NCBI GenBank assembly: GCA_021820665.1
Contig: JAKADK010000023.1
Coordinates: forward strand, 1 to 36,258
Direction of reading: 5' to 3'
Origin: Actinomycetes bacterium
GTDB taxonomy: Bacteria > Actinomycetota > Acidimicrobiia > Acidimicrobiales > RAAP-2
DNA: 36,258 nucleotides
The notes below the pieces were generated by a model that worked only from the letters and a program-made list of their open reading frames with translations, did not search any database and had not been told where the DNA came from. The translations under genes were made by a program, and so were the position numbers. This document shows, one piece after another, positions 1 through 7,051 of this stretch (its first letter is position 1; each line of letters opens with the position of its first letter).

Positions 1-1
1 C

Positions 2-1678
2 CTGTGCGGGCACACCAACATCGCCGTGCTCGATGCCCTGAGCCGCAGCCCAGTCACGTTCGTGATCAACCGGCACGAGCAGGCCGCCGCGCACGCCGCC
101 GACGGCTACGCGCGGGCGTCGGGTAAGCCCGGCGTGCTGCTCACTCACGTGGGCCCGGGGATGATCAACGCCGCAACCGGCGTCTTCACCGCCGCGCTCG
201 ACTCGGTCCCGCTGGTGGTCATCGCTGGCGACGTGCCCAGCTACTTCCACGGCCGCCATCCTCACCAGGAGACCAACCTCCACGACGACGCCTCCCAGGC
301 CGACATCTACCGGCCGTTCGTCAAGCGGGCCTGGGACGTCGAGCGCGTGGAGGACCTGCCGCGCCTCATCGAGCGGGCGTTCTGGACGGCGACGAGCGGT
401 CGGCCGGGTGCGGTGCTCGTGAACGTGCCGATGGACCTCTTCTCGCGTCCCGTCCCCGACCACGTGGAGGTCGCGCCGCCACTGCCGGCCGCGTCGTTCA
501 CCCCGAGCATCTCGACAGAGGCTGCTGACGCGATCGCCGACCTCTTGGTCGGCGCCGAGCGGCCGCTCCTCTACGTGGGTGGCGGCGTGCGCACGGCGGC
601 TACCCGCGAGGCCCTCGTGGCCCTGGCCGAGCACCTGGACGTCCCGATCGCCCACTCGCTGATGGGCAAGGGGTTGGTGGACGACGCCCACCCCCTGGTG
701 ATGGGGATGACGGGCTTCTGGGGGCTCGAGCTCGTGAACGAGTACGCGCGCAACGCCGACGTGGTGCTGGCCCTCGCCACACGGTTCGCGGAGACGGATT
801 CGAGCTCGTGGATGGACGAGTACACGTGGCGCATACCGCCCACGAAGCTGGTCCAGATCGACGTCGACCCCGCCGAGCTGGGTCGCAACTACCCGGTCCA
901 CCTCGGCGTCGTCGCCGACGTCGGGCAGGCGCTCGCTCCGATCACCGACGCCGTCAGGGCAGCCAAGCCCGAGGGGGTCGACCGTCCCGGGCTGCGGGCC
1001 TCGATCGCGGCGGCCCGGACCGCGCTCTTCGACGGGACGCGTGCCCGCGGCCGGAGCGATCAGTTCCCCTTGCGCCCCGAGCGCATCCTCGTCGATCTGC
1101 GCGACACCCTGCCCACCGACGCGGTCCTTGTGACCGACGTCGGTTGGAACAAGAACGGTGTCGCCCAGTGCTACGAGCTCCCGCCCGACGGCCGCTTCAT
1201 CACCCCGGGCGGCGCCTCGACCATGGGGTTCGGGCCGGCGGCAGCCCTCGGCGTTCAGATCGCCTGGCCCGACCGGACCGTCATCGCGCTGATCGGGGAC
1301 GGCGGTATGAGCGCCCAGCTGCCGGCCGTGCCGACGGCCGTGGAGCAGGGCGCCCCGGTCATCTGGGTCGTCATGAACAACCGAGCCCACGGGACCATCG
1401 CCGACCTCATGCACTCGAACTACGGCAACAGCTACGGCACCGTGTTCGAGACGAGCGACGGTGGGAGCTACTCGCCGAACTTCGCCGCCTACGCCCGAGC
1501 CTGCGGTGCGGACGGCTACTCGGTCTCGTCGGCAGCCGACCTCGCCCCGGCCCTCGCCAAGGCTGTCGCGGCCCGGCGACCGGCGCTGATCGACGTGCCG
1601 ATGGTCAACGAGCCCGTGCCCACGCCCGGTCACTGGAACATCAACGACATCTACCAGGGGTCCTTCTCCCGTTTCTGA
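2..1678 (+). CDS. Thiamine-diphosphate-dependent enzyme, acetolactate synthase/benzoylformate decarboxylase superfamily (5' truncated)
   Basis: The reading frame is open from position 2, and its first codons (LCGHTNIAVLDAL) match the usual N-terminal G-x-x-N stretch of this superfamily, so the true start lies upstream of the window. A GTG at 26 is internal. The three-domain layout is visible: an N-terminal PYR domain with the conserved cofactor-activating Glu in RHEQAAAHAADGYAR (about residue 26), a central domain with LLYVGGGV, and a C-terminal PP domain with the ThDP/Mg motif GDGG...NN (about residues 430-465). Substrate specificity cannot be assigned: acetolactate synthase, sulfoacetaldehyde acetyltransferase, benzoylformate or oxalyl-CoA decarboxylase types share these motifs. 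No small regulatory ALS subunit follows; instead a cupin gene starts 28 bases downstream and a sugar-type ABC importer comes next, which favours a catabolic role over branched-chain amino acid synthesis. Confidence 0.88.
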   Translation: MCGHTNIAVLDALSRSPVTFVINRHEQAAAHAADGYARASGKPGVLLTHVGPGMINAATGVFTAALDSVPLVVIAGDVPSYFHGRHPHQETNLHDDASQADIYRPFVKRAWDVERVEDLPRLIERAFWTATSGRPGAVLVNVPMDLFSRPVPDHVEVAPPLPAASFTPSISTEAADAIADLLVGAERPLLYVGGGVRTAATREALVALAEHLDVPIAHSLMGKGLVDDAHPLVMGMTGFWGLELVNEYARNADVVLALATRFAETDSSSWMDEYTWRIPPTKLVQIDVDPAELGRNYPVHLGVVADVGQALAPITDAVRAAKPEGVDRPGLRASIAAARTALFDGTRARGRSDQFPLRPERILVDLRDTLPTDAVLVTDVGWNKNGVAQCYELPPDGRFITPGGASTMGFGPAAALGVQIAWPDRTVIALIGDGGMSAQLPAVPTAVEQGAPVIWVVMNNRAHGTIADLMHSNYGNSYGTVFETSDGGSYSPNFAAYARACGADGYSVSSAADLAPALAKAVAARRPALIDVPMVNEPVPTPGHWNINDIYQGSFSRF

Positions 1679-1706
1679 TCCACCAAGAGAAAGACAGGTT
1701 GCCACT

Positions 1707-2081
1707 ATGCCACGAGTAATCGATCCGTTTACCGAGGGTAAGCTCCGCTGGCTCGGCCTCGACGAGGAAGGGTTTCGCAGGAAGGTGTTCAGCATCGCTG
1801 GGCGCGATGTGGGGAATTCCGAGTTCCTCTCGGCCGGGTTGACGATCTTCGACCCGGGTGAGTCGTCCTCCCTGCACAACCACCCCGAGTCGGAAGAGGT
1901 CGACTTCATCGTCAAGGGAAGCGGGGAGATGCTCGACGAGCACGGCAAATCGACACCATTCGCCGAGCACACGTTCATGCTCATCGAAAAAGGGCAGTAC
2001 CATCGACACGTCAATACAGGGCGTGAGCCGCTGTGGCTCATCTGGATCTATGGCCCGCTGGGCGAGCTTCCTACGACGTGA
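1707..2081 (+). CDS. Small single-domain cupin protein
   Basis: This 124-residue protein has one cupin barrel. The metal-binding motif 1 is visible as LHNHPESEEVDFIVKGSGEM, with two His and a Glu, and motif 2 lies around QYHRHVNTG. The length fits a one-domain cupin such as a sugar isomerase-like, dioxygenase-like or binding protein, and sequence alone does not say which. The gene lies just after the ThDP enzyme and before the ABC binding protein on the same strand, so it is probably part of the same catabolic operon. The ATG at 1707 follows a purine-rich stretch (AAGAGAAAGACAGG), a weak ribosome-binding site. Confidence 0.8.
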   Translation: MPRVIDPFTEGKLRWLGLDEEGFRRKVFSIAGRDVGNSEFLSAGLTIFDPGESSSLHNHPESEEVDFIVKGSGEMLDEHGKSTPFAEHTFMLIEKGQYHRHVNTGREPLWLIWIYGPLGELPTT

Positions 2082-2085
2082 ACAT

Positions 2086-2102
2086 CTCTGACCAAATCAG
2101 AG
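2086..2102 (+). other. Short hairpin before the ABC binding-protein gene
   Basis: CTCTGA and TCAGAG are perfect 6-base arms around the loop CCAAA, just after the cupin stop codon and before the lipoprotein ribosome-binding site. It could protect mRNA or set the ratio between cupin and binding protein. There is no T-run, so a Rho-independent terminator is unlikely. Confidence 0.4.
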
Positions 2103-2134
2103 CGAGAAAACACAGAGAGATAGGAGAACAGAAG

Positions 2135-3160
2135 ATGATTAGATTGAGGCATGGGGGGAAGGGTCGCACGGTGGCCTTTTTTGCCTCCGCCGTTGTGCTG
2201 GCGACCGTGCTAGCCGCCTGTGGGAGCTCGACGAGCAGCTCGAGCGCCACCACAAAGTCGGCCTCGAAGTCGTCAGGCAAGAACCTTTCGATCGCCTACG
2301 TGCCGGGTGCAACGGGCGTCGCGTTCTACACGTCGCTCGCCGATGGCATGCACGCCGAGGCCACGAAGTTGGGAATGAGCTTCTCCTATCAGGGGTCACC
2401 GGATTTCAGCCCTTCCGCTCAGACGCCGGTCGTCAACGGGGTCTGCACCCGCCATCCCAGCGCACTCGTCATCTCGCCGACTGATCCGGTGGCGCTGGCG
2501 CCGGCGGTGGACAACTGCCTCAACGCGGGTATCCCGGTCCTCACCACGGATACGACGTTGCAGAACGCTTCGCGGATCGTGAGCCAGATCACCACGAACA
2601 ACCTACAGGGAGGTAAGCTTGCTGCCGACTTCATTGGGCAGAAGCTCAACGGGAGCGGCGAGGTTGCCATATTGAGCATCTCGGCGACCGCGACGACGCA
2701 GGTGCTGCGGGAGCAGGGCTTCGAGAACGAGCTGAAGGCCAAGTACCCAAACATCAAGGTCGTCGCCGTCCAGGTGACCGCGCAGTCGGTCTCCGCCAGC
2801 ACGTCCGCCATCAACTCGATCATGCTCGCCCACCCGGGGATCAAGGCCGTCTACTCGGTGTCGGGGACCGGCGCCGAGGGAACCGCGGCGGCGTTCGCTG
2901 CCAACGGCGACAAGGGCAAGGTGCTGAACGTCGGCTTCGACGCAGGACCCACTACGGTGAAGCTGCTGAAGTCGGGCGGCATCGACGCCACGGTGGCCCA
3001 GAACCCGACGGAGGAGGGCACGCTCGCCGCTGAGTACGCCTACGACTACCTGACCGGCAAGAAGTCGGCGATCAAGGCCAAGGTGCAGCTGAACGACCTC
3101 TTGATCACCAGCGCCGACGCCAACAATCCGTCGTACACTAAGTACTTCTACAAGGTGTGA
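2135..3160 (+). CDS. ABC transporter substrate-binding lipoprotein, periplasmic-binding protein type 1 (monosaccharide family)
   Basis: The 341-residue protein captures a small ligand outside the membrane for the ATPase and permease encoded downstream. It begins with a lipoprotein signal peptide: basic MIRLRHGGKGR, a hydrophobic core, and lipobox LAAC with Cys29 as the lipidated residue. A Ser/Thr-rich linker follows, then a type-1 periplasmic-binding fold (SIAYVPGATGVAFYTSLADG; VISPTDPVALAPAVDNCLNA; a hinge near FDAGPTTVKLL). This is the RbsB/XylF-like family, but the ligand cannot be inferred. The frame stays open upstream to 2033, inside the cupin gene. I chose ATG 2135 because GGAGAA lies 7-12 bases before it and it places the signal peptide at the N-terminus. 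Confidence 0.9.
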   Translation: MIRLRHGGKGRTVAFFASAVVLATVLAACGSSTSSSSATTKSASKSSGKNLSIAYVPGATGVAFYTSLADGMHAEATKLGMSFSYQGSPDFSPSAQTPVVNGVCTRHPSALVISPTDPVALAPAVDNCLNAGIPVLTTDTTLQNASRIVSQITTNNLQGGKLAADFIGQKLNGSGEVAILSISATATTQVLREQGFENELKAKYPNIKVVAVQVTAQSVSASTSAINSIMLAHPGIKAVYSVSGTGAEGTAAAFAANGDKGKVLNVGFDAGPTTVKLLKSGGIDATVAQNPTEEGTLAAEYAYDYLTGKKSAIKAKVQLNDLLITSADANNPSYTKYFYKV

Positions 3161-3162
3161 TG

Positions 3163-3181
3163 ACCTCGCCGTTGGCGAGGT
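3163..3181 (+). terminator. Hairpin immediately after the binding-protein stop codon
   Basis: ACCTCGCC, loop GTT, GGCGAGGT form a perfect 8-base-pair stem beginning two bases after the TGA. No T-run follows, so it is more likely a 3'-end stabiliser or partial terminator that keeps binding-protein mRNA more abundant than ATPase/permease mRNA, as is known for many binding-protein-dependent operons. That role is inferred. Confidence 0.55.
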
Positions 3182-3508
3182 AACAGCGACCGGTCTCGGG
3201 AGCGGGAGTGTGGTGTCGGAACGCCCACCAGGTGGACGCACTCTCTCCCGCTCATCGAGGTCCGGACCGGAGAGGCATGGCGGTGAACATGGAAGTGTAG
3301 TTGCGCGACTGGTTACGGGCGGAATCACTTGCAGATCGCTGCGGACTTAGAGCAGGGGAGGACGCGGTGCCAGACGGGGGCCCCGCCGAACGACGGACAG
3401 CACGAGAGCGCCTTGCGCGTCCGAGATCGCGCCGGCACGGGAGCCCGGAGGGAGCTGAGTATGATCACCCACGAAGCACCGCTTTTGTGTGACGAACAGG
3501 AGAACGTC
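3182..3508 (+). other. Structured intergenic region between binding-protein and ATPase genes
   Basis: I see no convincing gene here. It holds a perfect 9-base inverted repeat (GAGCGGGAG at 3200-3208, CTCCCGCTC at 3245-3253) whose interior contains a second small palindrome (CCCACCAGGTGG at 3224-3235). If the ATPase starts at ATG 3461 instead of 3509, the last 48 bases are coding. No recognised riboswitch consensus was identified. Confidence 0.5.
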
Positions 3509-4300
3509 ATGGCCCCGCGTCTGGCAGTCGTCGACCTCTCGAAGTACTACGGAGGGGTCCACGCCCTGCGGAACGTGTCCCTGGAGGTCCACGACGGAGA
3601 GGTGCTCGGTCTGGTGGGCGATAACGGCGCGGGAAAGTCCACCCTCTTGAAGATCCTCGCCGGGGCTCAGCTACCCTCGGGCGGCACGATCCTGCTCGAC
3701 GGCGAGAAGGTGACGTTCCCGACCCCGCACGCCGCCAAGGAAGCCGGCATCGCCCCCGTCTACCAGGATCTCGCCTTGGCCGGCCAGCGCGACGTCGTGT
3801 CCAACTTCTTCATGGGGCGCGAGATCATCTCGAAGAACCCGCTGGCCAGGGCGCTCGGCTGGTTGGACAAGAGGGAGATGCGCGAGCACACCATACGTGA
3901 GCTCGCCCGACTGGGGACCCGGATCCCCGATGTCTCGCTGGCAGCGAACGATCTGTCCGGCGGCCAGCGGCAGGCCCTGGCGATCGCCCGTGCGGCGGCA
4001 TGGACGTCGAAGGTGCTGTTGCTCGACGAGCCGACGAGCGCGCTGGGCGTCGAGCAGCAGGCGCAGGTGCTCGAGCTGATCAAGCGGGTGAAGGAAGAGG
4101 GCATCGCCGTCATCTTCATCAGCCATCAGATGCAGGACGTCATGGCCGTGTGCGACCGTGCCGTCGTGCTCCGGTTGGGCAAGGTGGTGAAGACGCTCGA
4201 CCCGACGGAGCTCACGAGCGAGAACCTCGTGGGCTACATCACGGGAGCCAAGCTCTCGGACGACGAAGGACTGGCGGGCCAGGCGCAGGGAGGCCGATGA
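3509..4300 (+). CDS. ABC transporter ATP-binding protein (single domain, carbohydrate type)
   Basis: This ATPase powers the importer formed with the flanking binding protein and permease. It has Walker A GDNGAGKST (residues about 37-45), a Q-loop near VYQDLAL, signature LSGGQRQ (about 149), Walker B VLLLDEPTSAL (about 170) and the switch His in FISHQ. At 263 residues it is one nucleotide-binding domain, like FrcA-type proteins and unlike the fused double-domain RbsA/XylG. Two starts are possible: ATG 3509 with AGGAG at 3498-3502, and ATG 3461 with GGAGGGAG just upstream, which would add 16 residues. I prefer 3509 because homologous family members begin close to the first beta strand. Its stop overlaps the permease start (ATGA). 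Confidence 0.9.
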   Translation: MAPRLAVVDLSKYYGGVHALRNVSLEVHDGEVLGLVGDNGAGKSTLLKILAGAQLPSGGTILLDGEKVTFPTPHAAKEAGIAPVYQDLALAGQRDVVSNFFMGREIISKNPLARALGWLDKREMREHTIRELARLGTRIPDVSLAANDLSGGQRQALAIARAAAWTSKVLLLDEPTSALGVEQQAQVLELIKRVKEEGIAVIFISHQMQDVMAVCDRAVVLRLGKVVKTLDPTELTSENLVGYITGAKLSDDEGLAGQAQGGR

Positions 4301-5361
4301 TGTCGCTCGTGTCGGAGGAACTGCGGCCCGACGAGGCCGTGTTCACGGGGACCAGCCGCTCCAACTGGCTGAGGGACAGGGGCCGTGTCTTCCGTGACCT
4401 ATGGATGGGCGGTGTCCTCCTCGCCCTCATCATCGGCTTCGGTATCTACACCCCGGCGTTCTTGTCGCGAGCCAGTTGGCTGAACACATCGAACACCGCG
4501 CTCGAGGTACTCCTCGTCTCGGTCGGGGAGACCTTCGTCATCTGCACGGCGGGTATCGACCTGTCCGTGGGGGCGAACCTGGGCTTCTCGGCGATGGTCG
4601 GCGCTTGGGTGATGTCCCACTGGTTCACGGTGGGGCCGGGCAATGACGTGGGCATCGTCGTCGTCGGCATCGTGGCGACTCTCGTGGCGGCCGCCTTCAT
4701 CGGAGCGCTGAACGGGGTCCTCGTCGCATGGGGTCGGATCCCCGCCTTCGTGGTGACGCTCGGGACGCTCGGGATCGCGACGGGGTTCGGCCTCCTGCTC
4801 AACAACGGCCAGGAGATCTCGAACATCCCGTCCTCGATCGCCAGGGTGGGCAACCTGAACGTTCTCGGCGGCTGGATCCCCGTGCCGGTGGCCATCGGGG
4901 CCGCCATCACGATCGTCGCCGGCATCGTGCTGGCGAAGACCCGGTTCGGCTCCTACACGCTGAGCATCGGCGACTCGACCGAGGCCGTCGTCCGCTCCGG
5001 TATCAACGAGAAGAAGCACCTCTTCAAGGTGTACCTCCTCGCCGGGGTGCTGGCCGGGGTGGCCGGGCTGGTCGTCATGGGGCGGCTCGGGGCGGCGTCG
5101 CCCACCTCGGGAAGCAACGACAACCTGAACGCCATCGCCGCCGCGGTGATCGGGGGAACGAGCCTCTTCGGCGGTCGGGGCACGATCCTCGGGACCGTCT
5201 TCGGCACGGGTATCATCGCCGTGCTCCTGACCGGGCTGATCGTCGTGAACGTCCCATCGTTCTGGCAGGAGGTTGCCGTCGGCGTCGTGCTCATCGCCGC
5301 CGTCTACATTGACGGCCTGCGCACTAACCAGGGGAGGAAACGCTCGCTGTTCTCCCGGTGA
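4297..5361 (+). CDS. ABC transporter permease, RbsC/AraH/FrcC family
   Basis: This 354-residue polytopic membrane protein has about eight to ten hydrophobic segments. It carries family hallmarks: the conserved ETFVICTAGIDLSVG segment early, then ALNGVLVAWGRIPAFVVTLGT, and later AAAVIGGTSLFGGRGTI. It forms the channel for the ligand delivered by the upstream lipoprotein. ATG 4297 overlaps the ATPase stop by four bases, and a second ATG follows immediately at 4300; either could be used. Translational coupling with the ATPase is likely. Confidence 0.92.
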   Translation: MMSLVSEELRPDEAVFTGTSRSNWLRDRGRVFRDLWMGGVLLALIIGFGIYTPAFLSRASWLNTSNTALEVLLVSVGETFVICTAGIDLSVGANLGFSAMVGAWVMSHWFTVGPGNDVGIVVVGIVATLVAAAFIGALNGVLVAWGRIPAFVVTLGTLGIATGFGLLLNNGQEISNIPSSIARVGNLNVLGGWIPVPVAIGAAITIVAGIVLAKTRFGSYTLSIGDSTEAVVRSGINEKKHLFKVYLLAGVLAGVAGLVVMGRLGAASPTSGSNDNLNAIAAAVIGGTSLFGGRGTILGTVFGTGIIAVLLTGLIVVNVPSFWQEVAVGVVLIAAVYIDGLRTNQGRKRSLFSR

Positions 5362-5553
5362 CCGAGGGGTTCTCGAGCCCGCCGGCCCGGCGCCAGCTCG
5401 CCGAGGGGACGCCGGCCCTGCGACGATCGCGACCGTCCGGACGTTCCGGTGGCAGGCTATATGGGCGGCGTGGTCGTACGGCTCGCCGCACCGAAGGCGT
5501 ACAAGTGTGCGAGCGGCGGCGCGACGTCGGCCGGGGCGCCGTGATCACGAAAG

Positions 5554-5596
5554 GAGCGTGGGTCGATGAAAGATGAAAAAGAGCGTGGGTCGATGA
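5554..5596 (+). repeat. 16-base direct repeat with 27-base period upstream of aroQ
   Basis: GAGCGTGGGTCGATGA occurs at 5554-5569 and again at 5581-5596. It lies in the 281-base gap between the permease and the dehydroquinase gene. It looks like a recent local duplication or a paired protein-binding site; no other function is visible. Confidence 0.6.
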
Positions 5597-5642
5597 GATA
5601 TGTGACGACGGGCGCCAGGCGGCGCCGGGTGGAGCTGGCATC

Positions 5643-6089
5643 GTGACGACGGTGTTGCTGCTCAACGGGCCAAACCTAAATCTGCTCGGTCTCCGAAACC
5701 CCGAGGTGTACGGCTCCACGACGCTCGCCGACGTGGAGCAGGCGGTGACGACCCTCGGCGCATCGCTCGGGGTCGAGGTCCGCACGGCCCAGTCGAACAG
5801 CGAGGGCGGGATGGTCGACCACGTCCACGAGGCGCGCCACCTCGACGGGATCGTCATCAACCCCGGTGCGTACGCCCACACCAGCTACGCCATCCGCGAC
5901 GCCATCGAGGCGGTGCCCGTGCCCTGTGTGGAGGTCCACATCTCGAACATCCACGCTCGGGAGGAGTTCCGGCACACCTCGGTGCTCTCGCCGGTGGTGG
6001 ATGGGTTCATCTGTGGGTGCGGCGTCTTCGGGTACGAACTGGCCTTGCGGGCCCTCGTGTACCGGATCGCCGAGCGGTCCCCGGGCTGA
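5643..6089 (+). CDS. aroQ: 3-dehydroquinate dehydratase, type II
   Basis: This enzyme interconverts 3-dehydroquinate and 3-dehydroshikimate, either in the shikimate pathway or in quinate catabolism. The 148-residue length is standard. All known active-site positions of the type II family are recognisable: the lid Arg in LGLRNPEVYG followed by the catalytic Tyr, Asn and His in INPGAYAHTS, Glu and His in VEVHISN, and the Args in HAREEFRHTS. The start is GTG 5643 with GGAG at 5631-5634. No other aro gene is nearby; it sits alone between an ABC importer and an IclR-controlled acyl-CoA cluster, so a catabolic role is possible but unproven. Confidence 0.93.
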   Translation: MTTVLLLNGPNLNLLGLRNPEVYGSTTLADVEQAVTTLGASLGVEVRTAQSNSEGGMVDHVHEARHLDGIVINPGAYAHTSYAIRDAIEAVPVPCVEVHISNIHAREEFRHTSVLSPVVDGFICGCGVFGYELALRALVYRIAERSPG

Positions 6090-6170
6090 GCACCACGAGC
6101 GTGCAGACGGAGCGCCGGCGGCGGTGCACCGGCGAGGCGAGTGAACCGCGAGGCCAAAATCAGAATACCG

Positions 6171-6207
6171 TTCCACAATGGAATAGCAGTCCAAAACGTG
6201 TTATTAT
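6171..6207 (+). promoter_or_regulatory. Promoter and palindromic operator of the IclR-family gene
   Basis: A perfect palindrome TTCCA-CAA-TGGAA occupies 6171-6183, the form often bound by IclR-family dimers. A -10-like TATTAT lies at 6202-6207, six bases before the ATG at 6214, and the -35 position (about 6179-6184) overlaps the palindrome. This is the most AT-rich patch of the neighbourhood. Autorepression is inferred. Confidence 0.6.
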
Positions 6208-6213
6208 GTCGGC

Positions 6214-7011
6214 ATGTCGGTTGGCGTGCTGGACAAGGCGATGGCGGTGCTGCAGCTGCTCGTGGGCGCCCCCGAGGGCCTCGCGCTCGGGGCGATCGCC
6301 GAAGGGGCCGACCTGCCCAAGAGCGGGGCGCACCGGCTGTGCAACGACCTCGTCCGCCTCGGGCTCGTCCGCCAAGAGGGGGAGGGCGGCCGGTACGTCC
6401 TCTCGATGACCATGCTGTCGATGGCGTTCCAGCACCTCGCCCGGGTCGGCGTGGTGGACGCCGCCCAGCCCGTCCTCGACGAGCTCGCCGGCAGGACGGG
6501 TGAGCTCGTCCGCCTCGGCATCGTCGACGGCGACCGGCAGGTCTGGGTGGCGAAGGCCCAGGGGGCGCGCAGCGGGCTGATCTACGACCCCCAGATGGGC
6601 GACGTGGCCCAGCTGTCGTGCATGGCCTCGGGGCACGCCTGGCTCGCCTTCCTGGAGCCGGACGAGGCGCTCCGCCTGGTCGCTGCCGAGGGGCTGGCCC
6701 GTCCCGGCGAGCACGGGCCCAACGCCCCCCGCAGCTTCGACGCGCTGGTAACGCAGCTGCGGGCCACGAACGAGCGCGGCTACGCCGTCGTGGTCGACAG
6801 CTCGGCACCGGGGATGTCGGCCGTCGCCGCGCCGGTGCTCCACCCGGTCCGGCGGACCGTGGTGGGGACGGTGAGCGTGGGCGGGCCGAGCGTGCGCCTG
6901 ACGGAGGACCGGCTCCACGCCATCGCCCCCGACGTCAAGGAGGCGGCCCGGCTGCTCTCCGACCTCTACGCGGGGTCGACGTACCTCCGGTCGATCGGCG
7001 TCCCGGCATGA
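6214..7011 (+). CDS. IclR-family transcriptional regulator
   Basis: The 265-residue protein has an N-terminal winged helix-turn-helix (MSVGVLDKAMAVLQLLVGAPEGLALGAIAEGADLPKSGAHR, residues about 1-65) and a C-terminal IclR effector domain (YDPQMGDVAQLSCMASGHAWLAF; GYAVVVDSSAPGMSAVAAPV; AAPVLHPVRR). It probably senses an organic acid or CoA-pathway intermediate and controls the acyl-CoA dehydrogenase operon that starts 40 bases after its stop. No Shine-Dalgarno sequence precedes the ATG and a -10 box lies exactly six bases upstream, so the transcript is probably leaderless. It could be a repressor or an activator, as both occur in the family. Confidence 0.92.
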   Translation: MSVGVLDKAMAVLQLLVGAPEGLALGAIAEGADLPKSGAHRLCNDLVRLGLVRQEGEGGRYVLSMTMLSMAFQHLARVGVVDAAQPVLDELAGRTGELVRLGIVDGDRQVWVAKAQGARSGLIYDPQMGDVAQLSCMASGHAWLAFLEPDEALRLVAAEGLARPGEHGPNAPRSFDALVTQLRATNERGYAVVVDSSAPGMSAVAAPVLHPVRRTVVGTVSVGGPSVRLTEDRLHAIAPDVKEAARLLSDLYAGSTYLRSIGVPA

Positions 7012-7051
7012 CGACGGCGGGGCCGGCGGAGCGGCAGAGGAGAGGAGCACC

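Noticed and set aside
5358-5576. 72-codon plus-strand frame overlapping the permease stop by four bases
   Set aside because: It is Arg-rich with no recognisable domain and has no ribosome-binding site of its own. It ends in duplicated sequence, so it is probably a chance frame in GC-rich DNA.
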